Shown: positions 46,658 to 59,229, counted from the first letter of the stretch. The stretch is DNA of 64,000 bases from Rhizophagus irregularis (GCF_026210795.1 NC_089454.1:2852001-2916000); one strand, 5' to 3'. The notes: generated from the sequence alone by a model not told the origin. Made by a program: numbers and translations.

Positions 46658-48128
46658 TTAATTTATCTGTGGAAAGTGTACAAACATATCTAGTTTTGAT
46701 AGTCTTCTTTTCCTATAAAAGTGTATAAGAAATGAAGCCCCTATCAAGGCAAGCACAATTGATAAAATTATAATTACTAGATTTCTGTTTTGAGTACTAA
46801 AATTTTGAACTGGAGTTGTTGGAGGTGTGGGAGGTATAAACTCACTAACCCATTTGTAATTAGATTTATCGCTCGTGTCTAAAATAAATACTTCATTTGG
46901 TAAAATAAATTCTTCATTTGGTGTAGTTGGTGGTAAAAATTCATTATTTCTTCCGAAAATCACAATCATATAATAACCCACCAAAGTAGCCGTATGGAAT
47001 AACGTGGAAGTGGTTTATTTGTGGAGACATTCGCTTTTGACCATGTATAAACAGCTTGTGATGTATCTAATATCACAAGATCATCTTTTGCAGGACCACC
47101 ATCCTCAGTAAGGCCTCCATACACGATAATACGACCATCTTGAGCTATATAATTTTGAGAACAATTTAATATATTACTCATTTTATTAAATTTAATTCAC
47201 AAAATAAGATTAAAGATATAATTACTCAGAACAGCAGAATGGCATGCATGACGTGTTGGCAGATCACCAGTGGTATTCTGAAATATAATGTATCTTATAA
47301 GAGAATGAACGATTAACTTAATTTAAAAGAAATACCTTACCATTAAAGTCCATGTATCATTATTTGTATTATACAAAAGTAGTTGTTTTTTTTTAAAAAA
47401 AAAAAAATGATCAGTAAATATACAGTTTAGACTCTCAATTAATCAATTAAACGATGCTGATTTACATCTGACATTTCTACAAATCCTTTGCCATCAGGTA
47501 AGCTACCACCTATATAAACAATATTACCGTTTGGTAACAATGTACTCGTATGATCGAACCTTCCTCCTGGAGCATAAACTGTACTACCATTTTTCCACAC
47601 TAGCGTCGATGTATCCAAAATATCCAAATATTTATTTGTAGTTAGAGGTGGTTTTATGCCACCAAATCTATACATTGTTTCAGTTTTAGCATCACAAACG
47701 GTCTGGGGCTGGCTGTGATAAATATCTATAGGTGGTTTGGTGGGTGTAAATCTGTTCCATTGTTGTAAACTTAACTTGTAAGTGTATACTGTTGCTTCTG
47801 TAAAATTGTGTTCTCTGTATTCTCCAGGAAACAAAATTAGAGAATCATCATGTCCACAATTTAAAAACGCGCTCCATGCGTGTTCTGGAAGAATTCGCGA
47901 TACGAAACTAAGATCCACCCAAGGTAATTTATTTCCTGCTCCGACTCCAAAGGGTTTCTCAACGTCTAAATAATAAAATTCTTTGGAATATGTAACTTCA
48001 CTAAAATTAGCCAAGTTTTTGGGAACTACAAATACGGCGCTGTGACCCCAAACTGTGTTGGTAGGGGTGAAAGCCAAATTGAACTCATTGAGATATAAGC
48101 AAATAACAATCAAGCAGAGGAATAGCAT
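46658..48128 (-). pseudogene. Kelch-repeat membrane protein, probably broken
   Basis: The start MLFLCLIVICLYLNEFNLAF is a signal peptide. Kelch units follow (YRFGGIKPP, LDILDTSTLVW, HTSTLLPNGNIVYIGG, RIIVYGGLTEDGG). The C-terminus has a transmembrane helix (LVIIILSIVLALIGASFLI) with a basic RKRR stop, so it is a type I surface protein with a beta-propeller outside. Good introns are seen at 47226-47341 and at 47145-47225. Two faults are visible: the join after EMSDVNQ near 47455 has no usable acceptor, and a base is missing near 47000, where PRYS should run on to HTATLVGYY. One could be a sequence error; two make decay likely. Confidence 0.65.
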
Positions 48129-48726
48129 TATCAATAATCATAATGGAGTAATAAGAGGCTTGTTTTAATATTAGTATTTAACGATGTACAAATTTTGTAC
48201 CACTGAAAGGTACCTAATTGCTAATGGGTATAGCGACATTTTCGATGCTAAACTAAGACATTCATTTACGTAAATGTGTACGACATACCATCTTCTGCAA
48301 CCTATGCTAATTATGATCGACAAGGCAATTAATTATATCATTATGATGATTTTCTTTACAGATTAGATTGTTTAGAGTCATAATATATTAGACCAATCAG
48401 TTTTTGAATTTGCCAAAATATTTTGCACTACAAATTACTGCGCCCTCGTGACACGCGTGTCCAATTCATAGTTTAAGTTTTGATATAATGAAAACAAATA
48501 CGAGGATCATTTCCAGTCAGAGACCCAGAAAATTTCCGAAAGCAATTTTTTGAAAGAAATTGAAAATTTTTTTTATGCATAATCGAAAATAGTCTAAATA
48601 ATAATATAATAAAAATACTTCGATTAAAAAATTAAATGAAAAAAATATATATATAGGGAGTTCTTGTAGATGTAACGTTGAACTTGGAGTATTGAAAAGT
48701 TTGACAAGTCTTACTGATTATTATAA
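48129..48726. other. Upstream region of the Kelch gene, otherwise gene-free
   Basis: No coding region is supported. It includes ACACGCGTGTCC-type words near 48450 and ends at a MITE. Confidence 0.45.
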
Positions 48727-48963
48727 GGCCAGGCAAAAACAATTTTTAGATTCTCGGGACATAAAATTTTAAAAATGACCCGGCCGGCCGGCATTTTTTT
48801 TTATATTTGTAAAATTTTTTTATATGTAAAATTTTTTTACGCCACATTGGCCAATAACTTATAATCACGTTATAAAATTTTTTACTATAAAAAAAAATTT
48901 CCCATTTTTCGAAAAACTGACCCGGCCGGGTCACGAGAATCTAAAATTTTTTTTTGCCCGGCC
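48727..48963. repeat. Harbinger-like MITE with CCGGCCGG motifs
   Basis: This 237-base element has inverted ends (GGCCAGGCAAAAACAATTTT at the left; GGCCGGGCAAAAAAAAATTT read from the right) that extend imperfectly through AGATTCTCG to about 35 bases. It is flanked by a TAA duplication at 48724-48726 and 48964-48966, which fits the 3-base duplications of PIF/Harbinger elements. Internal GACCCGGCCGG words form a second inverted pair, next to a very AT-rich centre. Confidence 0.7.
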
Positions 48964-48966
48964 TAA

Positions 48967-51900
48967 AGTTTCTTATTCGTTAGTATGTTCTATTTTCACC
49001 AATGTGTATGTGTTAAATACAATAATATTAAGTTACAATATTTAAAAGAATTCGAAGTTTCTTTAATAAAAAATGTGTTAGTACTATTATACAAAATCGG
49101 GGTATGTTCAGTGATTAATAATACGTGCCGATATGCAAAAATTTTACCGGGCAAAGAATTAAAATTTTTCCGGAAAAGAAATTCGTTTCAAAAAATTTTA
49201 CCAAAAATTCCGGAATATAAAGTTATCTATTCTAGAACAAGAAGTTATAGTATATAAAGAGGAAAAAAGAACTTTCGGAATGGAGATTCCGATAGAAGTT
49301 AAGTATATACTATACCGTCTTAAGTAAAGAGGAAAAAAAGAAATTTTCGGAATGTGGATTCCCGATATAGTCGCACAATTTATTGTTTTAGATGATTAGG
49401 CGTAGTAATTGTGATTTATGTATGATAAGTATAAAATAACACATAATTATGATGATCAACGGTTACACAGAAGACGTCTATCATTTTTATTTTTAATATT
49501 TTTAATTTTTATTAAACAGTAATAGTTAGTATATACAAAAATTTATAAACAAAACAAAATTGTTAAAGTAAATAAAAAAATGAAAGAAGAGAAAATCTAC
49601 TTTGACGGTGAGGTAGTTATAAATGAAACTATTTAATATCTGTCCAACTAAATATTCCGCCCTGCAGAAGAAGACGATTTTTTTTTTAAATCGATAAACG
49701 CATTTCTTTATCAGTAACTGTAAGAGAACATATTACATAAAAAACGAAGAAATACATATGAAATTTGGTGAAAAACTGGAACCAGCATCACCAAATCTCT
49801 CCATATCGAAATCTCCCGCAACATTTTTTTAATAATATATTAATAATTAAAAAACGTCCTGTAATATTATTTAAAATTTATGTAAATATAAATCTATTTA
49901 AAAATTATGTAGATATTGAATTGCAATTTAAAAATACTTGTATATTTTATTTAATTTTTAAATAAAACTATACAAACATATTTTATATTAACAAGATTTT
50001 TTATGTAAAATCAGGACGGCACTGAAGAATCCTAAATTGTACTATAAGTAGGGCTGTATCAATTAATTAATTTACTAAATATAATATTAACAGTTAAGTA
50101 ATAATTCATTATCAATTTTATATCAACTCTTTTATTTTATTATTAGATTTCTTTTCAGCTACAATTATAAATATTTAGAATTATTAAATTATGAAAAAAA
50201 AACCATGTTTGAATATACAAAAGTGATCAATTTTTTGTATCTTTGATTTAACCTTGATTTATTTGGATATTTTTTGTCCTTGTGATGACAAAATTGTGGA
50301 TGTTACTTAACTTTATTTGGAATTTGTTTTTTTTCTATTTTGTTAGAAATAAATAAATAGATGGATTTTCCTACTATTTTTAGCTTAGAAATAAAAGACT
50401 AGCTGCACTTTATCTTACTTGACGCAACCAATCAGATACAATACTTTATTTTAATTATTACTAATGACTAATTATTTTTGCGATAATGACTTGATAAAAT
50501 ATTATTATTATTATTATTATTACTATTGATTTAAAGCAATCTCGTTTATTGAATAGTTGCAAATCTGTAGCAACTACACAGAGGGAGAATAGTTTACGCA
50601 CATTTATTACAATATATTTTTCAGATTCTTTTGAACTATTTATTAATTATTCACTTCGATACAAAATTTTGTATAATAGTTAAATTTCTTATAAATAATT
50701 AAATTTATTAAAGTAAGATGATACATTTATTTAAAATAAAAAAAAATTGTCAACGTGAGAATATAAGAATTTTAGCGGTTCTAGCCATAATGTTCCTCTC
50801 AGTTTTTTATAAAAAAAATAAAAATTCTTTTACTCAAAAAATGAAAATCTATTATCAAACAATAAATATCAAATTACCTTTATATTTTTACTATAAGTCA
50901 ATCAAAAATCATTTTATTATTATTTATTATATTAAAAAAAAAAATATTTCAAACTAAAAAAAGAAATCAAAATTCCCTTTATTATATATTTACACAAAAA
51001 AAATCGCCTTTTTTTCAAAAAAAAAACAGCATGATTTTCCGACAGATGAATTTCTCAACAGGCCAGAGGTATGCAGAGTTATGCACAAACATGTGATCAA
51101 ACGGCCAGCGTTAAACTATAATTTGTCTGACGTTTGGATTATTAGTCTCCGCATAAATAATTTGAATTGTGTAACTTGAAATCCTATGCCATATAATTAA
51201 AACCCGTGACATGCCTCCGCCTAATCTATTTATGGTTAAAACTATTCGATCCGTGTGTTAATCAGAATAGGTTTAAATTTTTCCCAAACTGAAAAATTAT
51301 TTTTTAAATAATCCCATTGTTTCGATCTTTTAAGACCGATTTTTTTTATATTATTTTTTTTCGATCTTTTGTTTTAGACCGTATTGTTATTTTTTTTTCA
51401 CTCTTTTTGGACCGATTTTTTTTCAGAATTTTTTTCAGTACTTATTTTTTTTTCGGATTCCTCTTTTTTCGGAAATTTCCCTTTTTTTTAAACCAGTTTC
51501 TTTCTTTATCCTTCTTCTTTCCCCCAATTTTTTTTCAATTTTTCTTTGAATTTTTTTGTATCATTAAATAAAGAAATAAAATATTATATTAAATATATTT
51601 ACAAAATTATTATTTTATCAATATAACATGTAGGAAAATTGACCGACGTTGATATAAAGATAATAAAGATTTTTTTTTCCAATTAAATTGAACGCTGGAT
51701 AAATAGTTTGATTTTCAAATTCATAAAAATCAAAAAAAAAATTTGATATTTTTTTACAATATTATTTTATAATTAATTAATTGAAGAAATTGTTGATTTA
51801 TTGTTAAATATTATAAATATTAAAAATGACTATCGATACTCATTGACTCATTGATTATTAGTCAGCAGGTTGAAAGATCACAATATGCTGACTCATTTCT

Positions 51901-52196
51901 TTGTTATGTCGGATCATTAAAATTACAGTAGATTCATATAAATTACAATATTTGTCACATTATTTATTATGCGAACTTATTGTGGCGTAATTTTGACTAT
52001 ATTTTTTTTTGTCGTATTCAGTTAAAACAATAAGTTTGACACGTCGAAACAAAAAAAAAATTTTTTTTTTAAAAATTTCTTGATACTTTTTTTTATAGGA
52101 CTTTTAGCGTGTTCAACTTCGGAAAATGAAATAAGTTTCAAGCATTACTATTTTCAACTAAACTAAGTATCAGTAACCTCCTTTGATGATATTAGT
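48967..52196. other. Long gene-free spacer
   Basis: No gene is supported. A tandem pair of AAAGAGGAAAAAA(A)GAA..TTCGGAATG units lies at about 49255-49370. At 51310-51560 there is a strongly T-rich tract with repeated GACCGATTTTTTTT words. The open frames there are products of low complexity. Confidence 0.5.
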
Positions 52197-52199
52197 GAC

Positions 52200-53960
52200 G
52201 CGTAACTTTGTTTTTAAGTAAAAATGGTTAGAAGACACAGTTTTAATCGTAGAGCACGACAAGATCTTAAAGAGTTTATTAGAAGGTCAAGGAGAAGGGA
52301 CCAATGTCAAATCCAAGGTACGTATGACACATCTTTGGTGTATTTACGTAGCGGCAACCAGCGGCGTTTGCGTTAAAGGTAGTCTTATCATTTGTATCTT
52401 TACGTGTTTATCATAAATGGTACCATGTAGGTCTATGACCTTGTACCTTCATTTCACCTTGTCTACCATGTAGGTCTTGACCTTGTAGGCATTGCAGACG
52501 TTAAAAACACTCGTGATATTGATGATGTACTCAGTTTTACTGACCATACATTAGCTAACATCTCTAGGGAACCCCCACCCTTTTCTGGCTTTAGATGCCA
52601 TTATATGAAAAGATACGATAATATAAATAATGGTGGTGTGTGTAGACCTTTGAATTATGCTCATAGGACTCAACAGCAAGCTCTTCGTTGTCATAGGTCT
52701 CACTTTTGTCATGGAATTTTGGATTGGAAAGACGTTTGTTGGAGTAGGGATTAAGGCAGAAGTGATTAATCCTAACGATGATGATCACCTTAAGTGCTAT
52801 AGGTAGGGGGCTAATTTGCGTAACTTTGTTTTTAAGTAAAAATGGTTAGAAGGCATAATTTTAATCGTAGAGCACGACAAGATCTTAGAGAGTCTATTAG
52901 ATGGTCAAGGAGAAGGGACAAGTGCCTTACCATATTTCTTCCATAAATTTTTACTATAAATATAGAATGTTTATAACAATGCCAAATCCAAGGTACGTAT
53001 GACACATCTTTGGCGTATTTACGTAGCGGCAACCAGCGGCGTTTGCGTTGGAGGTAGTCTTATCATTTGTATCTTTACGTATTTATCATAAATGGTACCA
53101 TGTAGGTCTACGACCTTGTACCTTCATTTCACCTTGTCTACCATGTAGGTCTTGACCTTGTAGGCATTGCAGACGTCAAAATACTCGTGATATTGATGAT
53201 GTACTCAGTTTTACTGACCATACATTAGCTAACATCTCTAGGGAACCCCCACCCTTTTCTGGCTTTAGATGCCATTATATGAAAAGATACGATAATATAA
53301 ATAATGGTGGTGTGTGTAGACCTTTGAATTATGCTCATAGGACTCAACAGCAAGCTCTTCGTTGTCATAGGTCTCACTTTTGTCATGGAATTTTGGATTG
53401 GAAAGACGTTTGTTGGAGTAGGGATTAAGGCAGAAGTGATTAATCCTAACGATGATGATCACCTTAAGTGCTATAGGTAGGGGGCTAATTTGCGTAACTT
53501 TGTTTTTAAGTAAAAATGGTTAGAAGGCATAATTTTAATCGTAGAGCACGACAAGATCTTAGAGAGTCTATTAGATGGTCAAGGAGAAGGGACAAGTGCC
53601 TTACCATATTTCTTCCATAAATTTTTACTATAAATATAGAATGTTTATAACAATGCCAAATCCAAGGTACGTATGACACATCTTTGGCGTATTTACGTAG
53701 CGGCAACCAGCGGCGTTTGCGTTGGAGGTAGTCTTATCATTTGTATCTTTACGTATTTATCATAAATGGTACCATGTAGGTCTACGACCTTGTACCTTCA
53801 TTTCACCTTGTCTACCATGTAGGTCTTGACCTTGTAGGCATTGCAGACGTCAAAATACTCGTGATATTGATGATGTACTCAGTTTTACTGACCATACATT
53901 AGCTAACATTTCTAGGGAACCCCACCCTCTTATTTAGAGGTTACCGCTGGTTCTTGCTTT
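52200..53960. repeat. Tandem triplication; middle copy is a recombinant
   Basis: Copies start at the word GCGTAACTTTGTTTTTAAG at 52200, 52818 and 53492. The 674-base stretch from within copy 1 (about 52560) to the same point in copy 2 appears identical to the stretch that follows it. Copy 2 matches copy 3 in its left part (with the 57-base extra segment) and copy 1 in its right part, with the switch at about 53180-53240. This is the product of unequal crossing over between two older copies, or a local assembly artefact. Confidence 0.8.
52224..52754 (+). CDS. Small two-exon Arg-rich, Cys/His-rich protein (first copy of a tandem set)
   Basis: Exons 52224-52317 and 52474-52754 join at CCAAG|GTACGT and CATGTAG|GTC to give 124 residues. 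The N-terminus is strongly basic (MVRRHSFNRRARQDLKEF, then IRRSRRRD), like a nuclear or nucleic-acid-binding segment. The C-terminal half has seven or more Cys/His in FRCHYMKRYD, GVCRPLNYAH, LRCHRSHFCHG and VCW, which could bind zinc. I do not recognise the family. The next two copies downstream do not keep this frame: their first exon carries an extra 57-base stretch, and their second exon has a one-base change in length. So only this copy may code, or the whole repeat may be non-coding. Confidence 0.4.
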
Positions 53961-55593
53961 AAATGCCATCATATGAAAAGAACAATAATATAAATAATAG
54001 TGGTGTTTGCGTAACCTGGATTTTTTTCGAAACTTTAAGCCTATTTTAATTAAAGAATCGGTTACTTTAATAATTTTGTAAGTTCGTGCTTTGGAAGAGT
54101 GAGTATGGAGATATGGTTATGTGATAGCTGACTCTTTTAAATTTGGCCTTTTATTTAAAAATAGTTACTGTTTTTCAAGTTTTCTTTTTCCTGTAAGATC
54201 GGCTTTGGATTGGATCAAATTGGGTTGTAATAATGTACTGTACATTATCTTTATTAAACTGCTATATAATTAATTATACATAATAGTAACTTATTGTATG
54301 ATTAATAAAAAAAATAAATTTCAAATATGCTTAAATATGCTTGACATGACATAATTACAAAATATTATTGTGAAGGCTTTTAGAAATATTAAAAATACAT
54401 GTCAAAGAATGTATCATTTTTAGTAAAGTATATCCTATAAATATCCTATAAAGTTGAAGTTGATATGAGTGGTAAATCAGTGATAGTCTTGAATTTGAAA
54501 ATTACTTATATATGAATAACAAGTATTTCTTTGTTATAATATTATTTTGATATGAATATTATTTATACATTTACTAAAATTTAATTATGTAGTTTTAATA
54601 ATGTATTTACAAGATATTTACAATATATTGATTAAATTTTGTTAATTATTTATTAAATTTTTTTTAAAAAAAATTGGGATAATTTATTGGATTAATCAAA
54701 AAAAATTGATCGGTGATCATCTTAATGCGTAGTAACTACATGTGTAATAGTTATGATTTTACGGCGCAGCCGTGAAAATCATGATATTTATGCGACACGT
54801 GAAATAACTCTTTTATCTCATGGAGACTAACGTCCAGTGATGAGAAGGTATAAATAAACTATAAAAATACGTGAGCATGAAAATATCATCAGAAAAATTA
54901 CAGGCATGAATATATCATCAAAATAATCACTGGCGACCAATTAGTAAACATGGGATAAAGACGATTACTTACTAGATTGTTTCATGATTACTTGTACGAC
55001 TCGGCTACGATTTGTTTACTATTTGGGCAATTTGATACATTTCAGCAAAGATATTGCATAAATACATTTTCTAAAGTAAACCGAATTTATCATTTATAAT
55101 ATTAAATAATACTTATTTAAAACTATATGAAATATATTTGAATTTTTCATAAAAAACCTACATAGACATTTTACACATTTACATAAAATCCATGTTGAGT
55201 CCTTAAAATTATATAAAATAGTGTATGTAAATTTTATATAGAACTTTTCATATAAAACTCCTTTCACTGCTGCACAACTGAAAAATAACAATTCTGAAAG
55301 TATGATAAGTTAAAAAAACATTTATTATAAATTCAAATATCATGATTTTATTAGAAATGAACAAGTTTAAAATAAATCACATTTCATATATTTTACATTT
55401 TATAGTCCTAAACATGAACTCTTGTTATGTAATTATTATTTCTCCAATTTTTTTTATCAAATCGAAATTTATTTATTTTTTTTAAAAAAAATTTCTTTTA
55501 TAAATATTTTATTATATAAATATAAAATAAATTTCACGTTAATTAAAATAATCACATCAATTAAAATATTGAAATATTAAAATAATTAATAAA
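53961..55593. other. Gene-free spacer
   Basis: AT-rich. A hairpin with ATGATTTTACGGC and GCCGTGAAAATCAT arms lies at about 54752-54783, with CACGTG at 54796. There is no supported gene. Confidence 0.5.
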
Positions 55594-55875
55594 ATGGAAA
55601 TATATAATTCTCTCAGATGTAGAAGAAATTCAGTTATTGATCCATATTCAATTGTAAGTAAATGAATTATAATAATAATATAAATAATATATATAATATT
55701 AATAAATTTTAATAATTTGCAGGATAAAAATGTACTTACCAATCGAGGACTTTGGCTTTCATCTCAAGCTCAACAGGCTCACATGTATATGAGTTCAATC
55801 CGATATGTGGTTATTATTGTAGGTCATCATATTTGTATAAACAGATACTTTGTTGAATATGTTTTGTTTTTATAA
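55594..55875 (+). CDS. Small two-exon protein with a hydrophobic end, family not recognised
   Basis: Exon 1 (55594-55653) reads MEIYNSLRCRRNSVIDPYSI and splices at ATT|GTAAGT to exon 2 (from 55723, after TTTGCAG), which reads DKNVLTNRGLWLSSQAQQAH and then MYMSSIRYVVIIV. The protein looks like a conserved basic/polar start followed by the beginning of a membrane helix. It ends at 55875 if read through, or may splice again at a GTAGGT donor near 55838. The downstream part may be lost, so this could be a 5' remnant. I have no family name for it. Confidence 0.4.
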
Positions 55876-56049
55876 TGAATAATCTGGTATTATATCTTTT
55901 AAAGTTTAGAATTCTTGAAAAACATGTCACCCTTGCAAAAACGTTGTGATTTAAAGTACAACTTAAAAATCAATTATTTTAAATTACCGGTAGAAATAAG
56001 ACTAAATACTGAATTTATTAAGATAAAATTAGTAATTTGAAAAAAAAAT

Positions 56050-56780
56050 TATATAGAAATTAGAACTAGCGTTAAAAAAAGCAGTTGAATTTTATAAAAG
56101 AGCGGCAAACTTTGAACATCATAGCGTGATTTAGTATAATCTTATTCGTATGTATAAAAAGGAAATGGTTATTTATCGAGATAATTAAGAAAATTTTCAA
56201 TTACTTAAGAGATCAAATAAAGGGGATAAGAGTAAATATGTTAGGGAAATGTTATTATTGAATAGGAACTAATTCTCGGCTGAAAGAAAAAATTTAAATG
56301 GGTAAATATATTGGGATGTGACTACTACAGTAAAGGAATTGGAACTAAGGTTGAAAAGAAGAAGGCATTTGAATTATTAAAAAAGCATCAGATTTTAGGA
56401 CATAAGTTAACTGAAAGTAATCTTGCTACATTATATAAAAAAGGAAAAGGTACAAAACAATGTTATGATAAAGCTACTGAATTGTATAATAAAGGATATT
56501 CAAATATGTTTGGATGGATAATTTTAATTTTGATAATGATGAAAAAGGTGAAATTAAAGAAACGATTGCTGGAGGAAAAATCCACAAGTTTAATCAATAC
56601 TTTTATTAATGGAATTAAAGAAGATAAGATTAGCTTTCATGAGTTTATAACAAGACGATTAATCCTACCAAAGTATTTGAAAATTATAAAACTAGTAAAG
56701 GAATTGAAAAAATTTATTTTATAGGAGTGCAGATGAAATTAAAAAATTTAAATTTTTTTTTGGGAATTACTTAAAATCAC
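56050..56780 (+). pseudogene. Sel1-repeat protein, decayed
   Basis: Sel1-like repeats are readable in pieces: ALKKAVEFYKRAANFEH near 56070, then GCDYYSKGIGTKVEKKKAFE, LATLYKKGKGTKQCYDKATE and LYNKGYSN in the frame at 56311-56724. Sel1 repeats are alpha-helical adaptors, often fused to kinases in this fungus. A stop near 56130 and a shift near 56540 break it; after the shift the family continues in another frame. No kinase part remains. Confidence 0.6.
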
Positions 56781-56787
56781 CTGTCAT

Positions 56788-57047
56788 TACCGGTGATTAT
56801 CACCGGTACAATTTTTAAAATTTTACTATTAGCTTTGACATATATTTTTAAAATTTATAACATGATTACATGTAAGTTTATGAGAAAAAAATGTTTATTA
56901 GAAAAAGAAAACCTGCTATTCAAGTTAGATTTGTAAACCATGAATTTTTTGATTTTTCAAAATTACCGGAGACCATCAATATTTTAATATGTAACTCTGG
57001 CCGAATTATAATTTTTGGCCAGAATTTACGGTGATAATCACAGGTAG
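56788..57047. repeat. Palindromic MITE-like segment
   Basis: A perfect hairpin with ten-base arms TACCGGTGAT and ATCACCGGTA lies at 56788-56808. A related inverted copy, ACGGTGATAATCACAGGT, lies at 57029-57046, which suggests the two ends of a small non-coding DNA element. A further inverted pair (TCTGGCCGAA and TTGGCCAGA) sits before the right end. No target duplication is clear. Confidence 0.4.
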
Positions 57048-58104
57048 CTTTAGCAATAGTATTCATACAAAATTTAATAAATTTGAATAGTTGATTAAAT
57101 ATATTTTTGAATTCCTTAATATGGAAATTAACGATTATTTACTTTCAAATGACCTACCATTTCTATGCTTTTGTTTAATAAATTTTTAAAATTTATTGTT
57201 AAATTCACGCATATTTTATAAAAATATTCTCTATCGAATATACGTTTATTGATTTATAAATGTGAGGATGTACAGTAAAATATTGATATATTTTTCTTTC
57301 ATGTATTATTAACGTTAGAATAGAGCAAAAATGAAATTAGATAGATTGAGTAATTAGAATATAAAATGATTGCACGTTTCTCCACATTATAGAAATTTTA
57401 GTTATAATCTTTTTTATAATTATACTACATTGTTTATTATTTAATATATTTTATTTGATTCTATTATTTAACCTACCGAATACCAATGTAACTTCGATTA
57501 ATGTCTTGCACAAATCTAATATGCTCGAACAGACTTGGTTTTACTCTACGAGACATTTAATCTAATATTCTCTAACATCTACTTAAATTTAATAATACTT
57601 AGTTGAAGCATACAGTTATTTGAAAACCAAAAATTTAACTCTGATGAACCAATGTTCGGCAAAAAGAACTTGATTCAAATGACAAATGATTAATTATTTC
57701 GGATTAATGTTGGTCATTTGGCCTGCATTATACTTCAATATTTTTTTCCTTCATAAATTACGTGTTAAGTCATCAACCAATCAAATTCACTGAAATGAAA
57801 TGATTATGAATAATGACAAATGATTAGGGCAAATCCTTTAAATGGTCAAATGGTTAGGTCATTTCCGAACAATAAATGAAACTATACATAATCTCAGCTG
57901 ATGTGAACATTTAATAAAATAAAAGAAAAATTATTTTTTATTTAAATAACATATGAAAACCAGTAAGTCAATTTATTTTAAGGTTTGTAATCGCATATTA
58001 ATGAATAAGTACAGAAAATTTAAACAGAAAATTAAAAATTTTTAATAGGATAGTTAAGTTTCTGCATTATCATCCTTGCTTTAATTGAATGTTTTTTTGT
58101 TTCA
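57048..58104. other. Gene-free spacer
   Basis: AT-rich, with no supported gene or repeat. Confidence 0.5.
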
Positions 58105-59229
58105 TTAATTTATGCTTTTATTTTCGTTCATTGTCTTCTGAATTTCATCAATTTTCATCTGCATTGTTTTTTGCATATCAGTTGTCATTTGTATTGTTGT
58201 CTGCATCTCGTCAATTTTTGTCTGCATTGTTTTCTGTATTTCGTGCATTTCTTCCATTGATATTTGTGTCCCCTTAAGGATATCTTCAAACTTTTTTTTT
58301 GTCTGAAACCTGATTAAACATTGAGTAATTGTTGTTGAAGTGGCCAGAAAGTCATCAGGCACCTTATCAGTATAGTATGACACATTTCTTGTTAATGATA
58401 GAACCAGTATAAACACGCATGCTTTAACAAAGTAAAAATTAATTGGCCAGCTTAATGCAATCAATAATGTTTGAAGAATATTTGGAGCATAAAAACATAT
58501 AATAAATAATGAATATAGTACTTTATCAATCATAGTATTATCAAAACGGTCTTTTACAAATGTTATTGTAAAAGCTATCATAAAAACAACTAAACATATT
58601 CCAAATAATGTAACAAATATTATAGAAATTGAATCAAGAGTATGCTTATGTGTGATGATAATTATCCAGAATATTGGAATAACTAGAACTGGAAAAAATA
58701 TCAAGAAAGAGAAGACATAAGAAAAAATAAGTCTTCCATCAACAACAACTTTTTCCCATCTAATTATTGCAAGTACTGCAAAAAACACATGTAAACACAT
58801 GTTTATGATTGAAAATATCTTTATGCTCATTAAGTCATCATAGGCGAAAGAAACTATCAGTGGAATCATCCAATGATCATATTATATAATACATCATCTA
58901 GAAATGGTAATATTACATTTTTGATGGATCCAGATTTACCTGATGCATTAAGTAAAACCACAAAAAAGATTGGAAAAAATGTGTTAAGAATTGCATCATA
59001 CAAATCTGTGTTTGGTTCATAATTTGTATCAACGAATGATGCAACTGATGCTGAAGCAAGTGGAAAGAACGAAAAGAACACAGTATTCCAAATGATAAAT
59101 TTTGAAAAGTTTGATATCTCATTAGCTTTCCTTTTAATAATACGGTGTTTAATCCCATTCCCGAAAATGATGGATTCAAAAATGGAGCCATAAAATCTTT
59201 GCTTTTTAATTTCTTGATAATTATTCATA
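58105..59229 (-). pseudogene. Multi-pass membrane protein split into two overlapping frames
   Basis: The first frame (58866-59229, start MNNYQEIKKQRFYGS) and the second (58105-58869, start MIPLIVSFAYDD) overlap as ATGA. Together they look like one protein of about 375 residues with seven or eight hydrophobic helices, for example FIIWNTVFFSFFPLASASV, IFFPVLVIPIFWIIIITH and VFILVLSL. The C-terminus is a coiled coil of short repeats (IQKTMQTKIDEMQTTIQM). Helices continue naturally across the junction, so the original was probably a single gene with one base lost near 58868. I do not recognise the family. A sequencing error, or two separate products, is possible. Confidence 0.55.

Noticed and set aside
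51317-51571. Phenylalanine-rich frame of 84 residues
   Set aside because: It is the product of a T-rich low-complexity tract, with no domain and no exon signals.
52591-53706. Repeated minus-strand frames of 65-66 residues
   Set aside because: They are shadows of the tandem repeat. The plus strand gives a spliced reading with better signals in copy 1.
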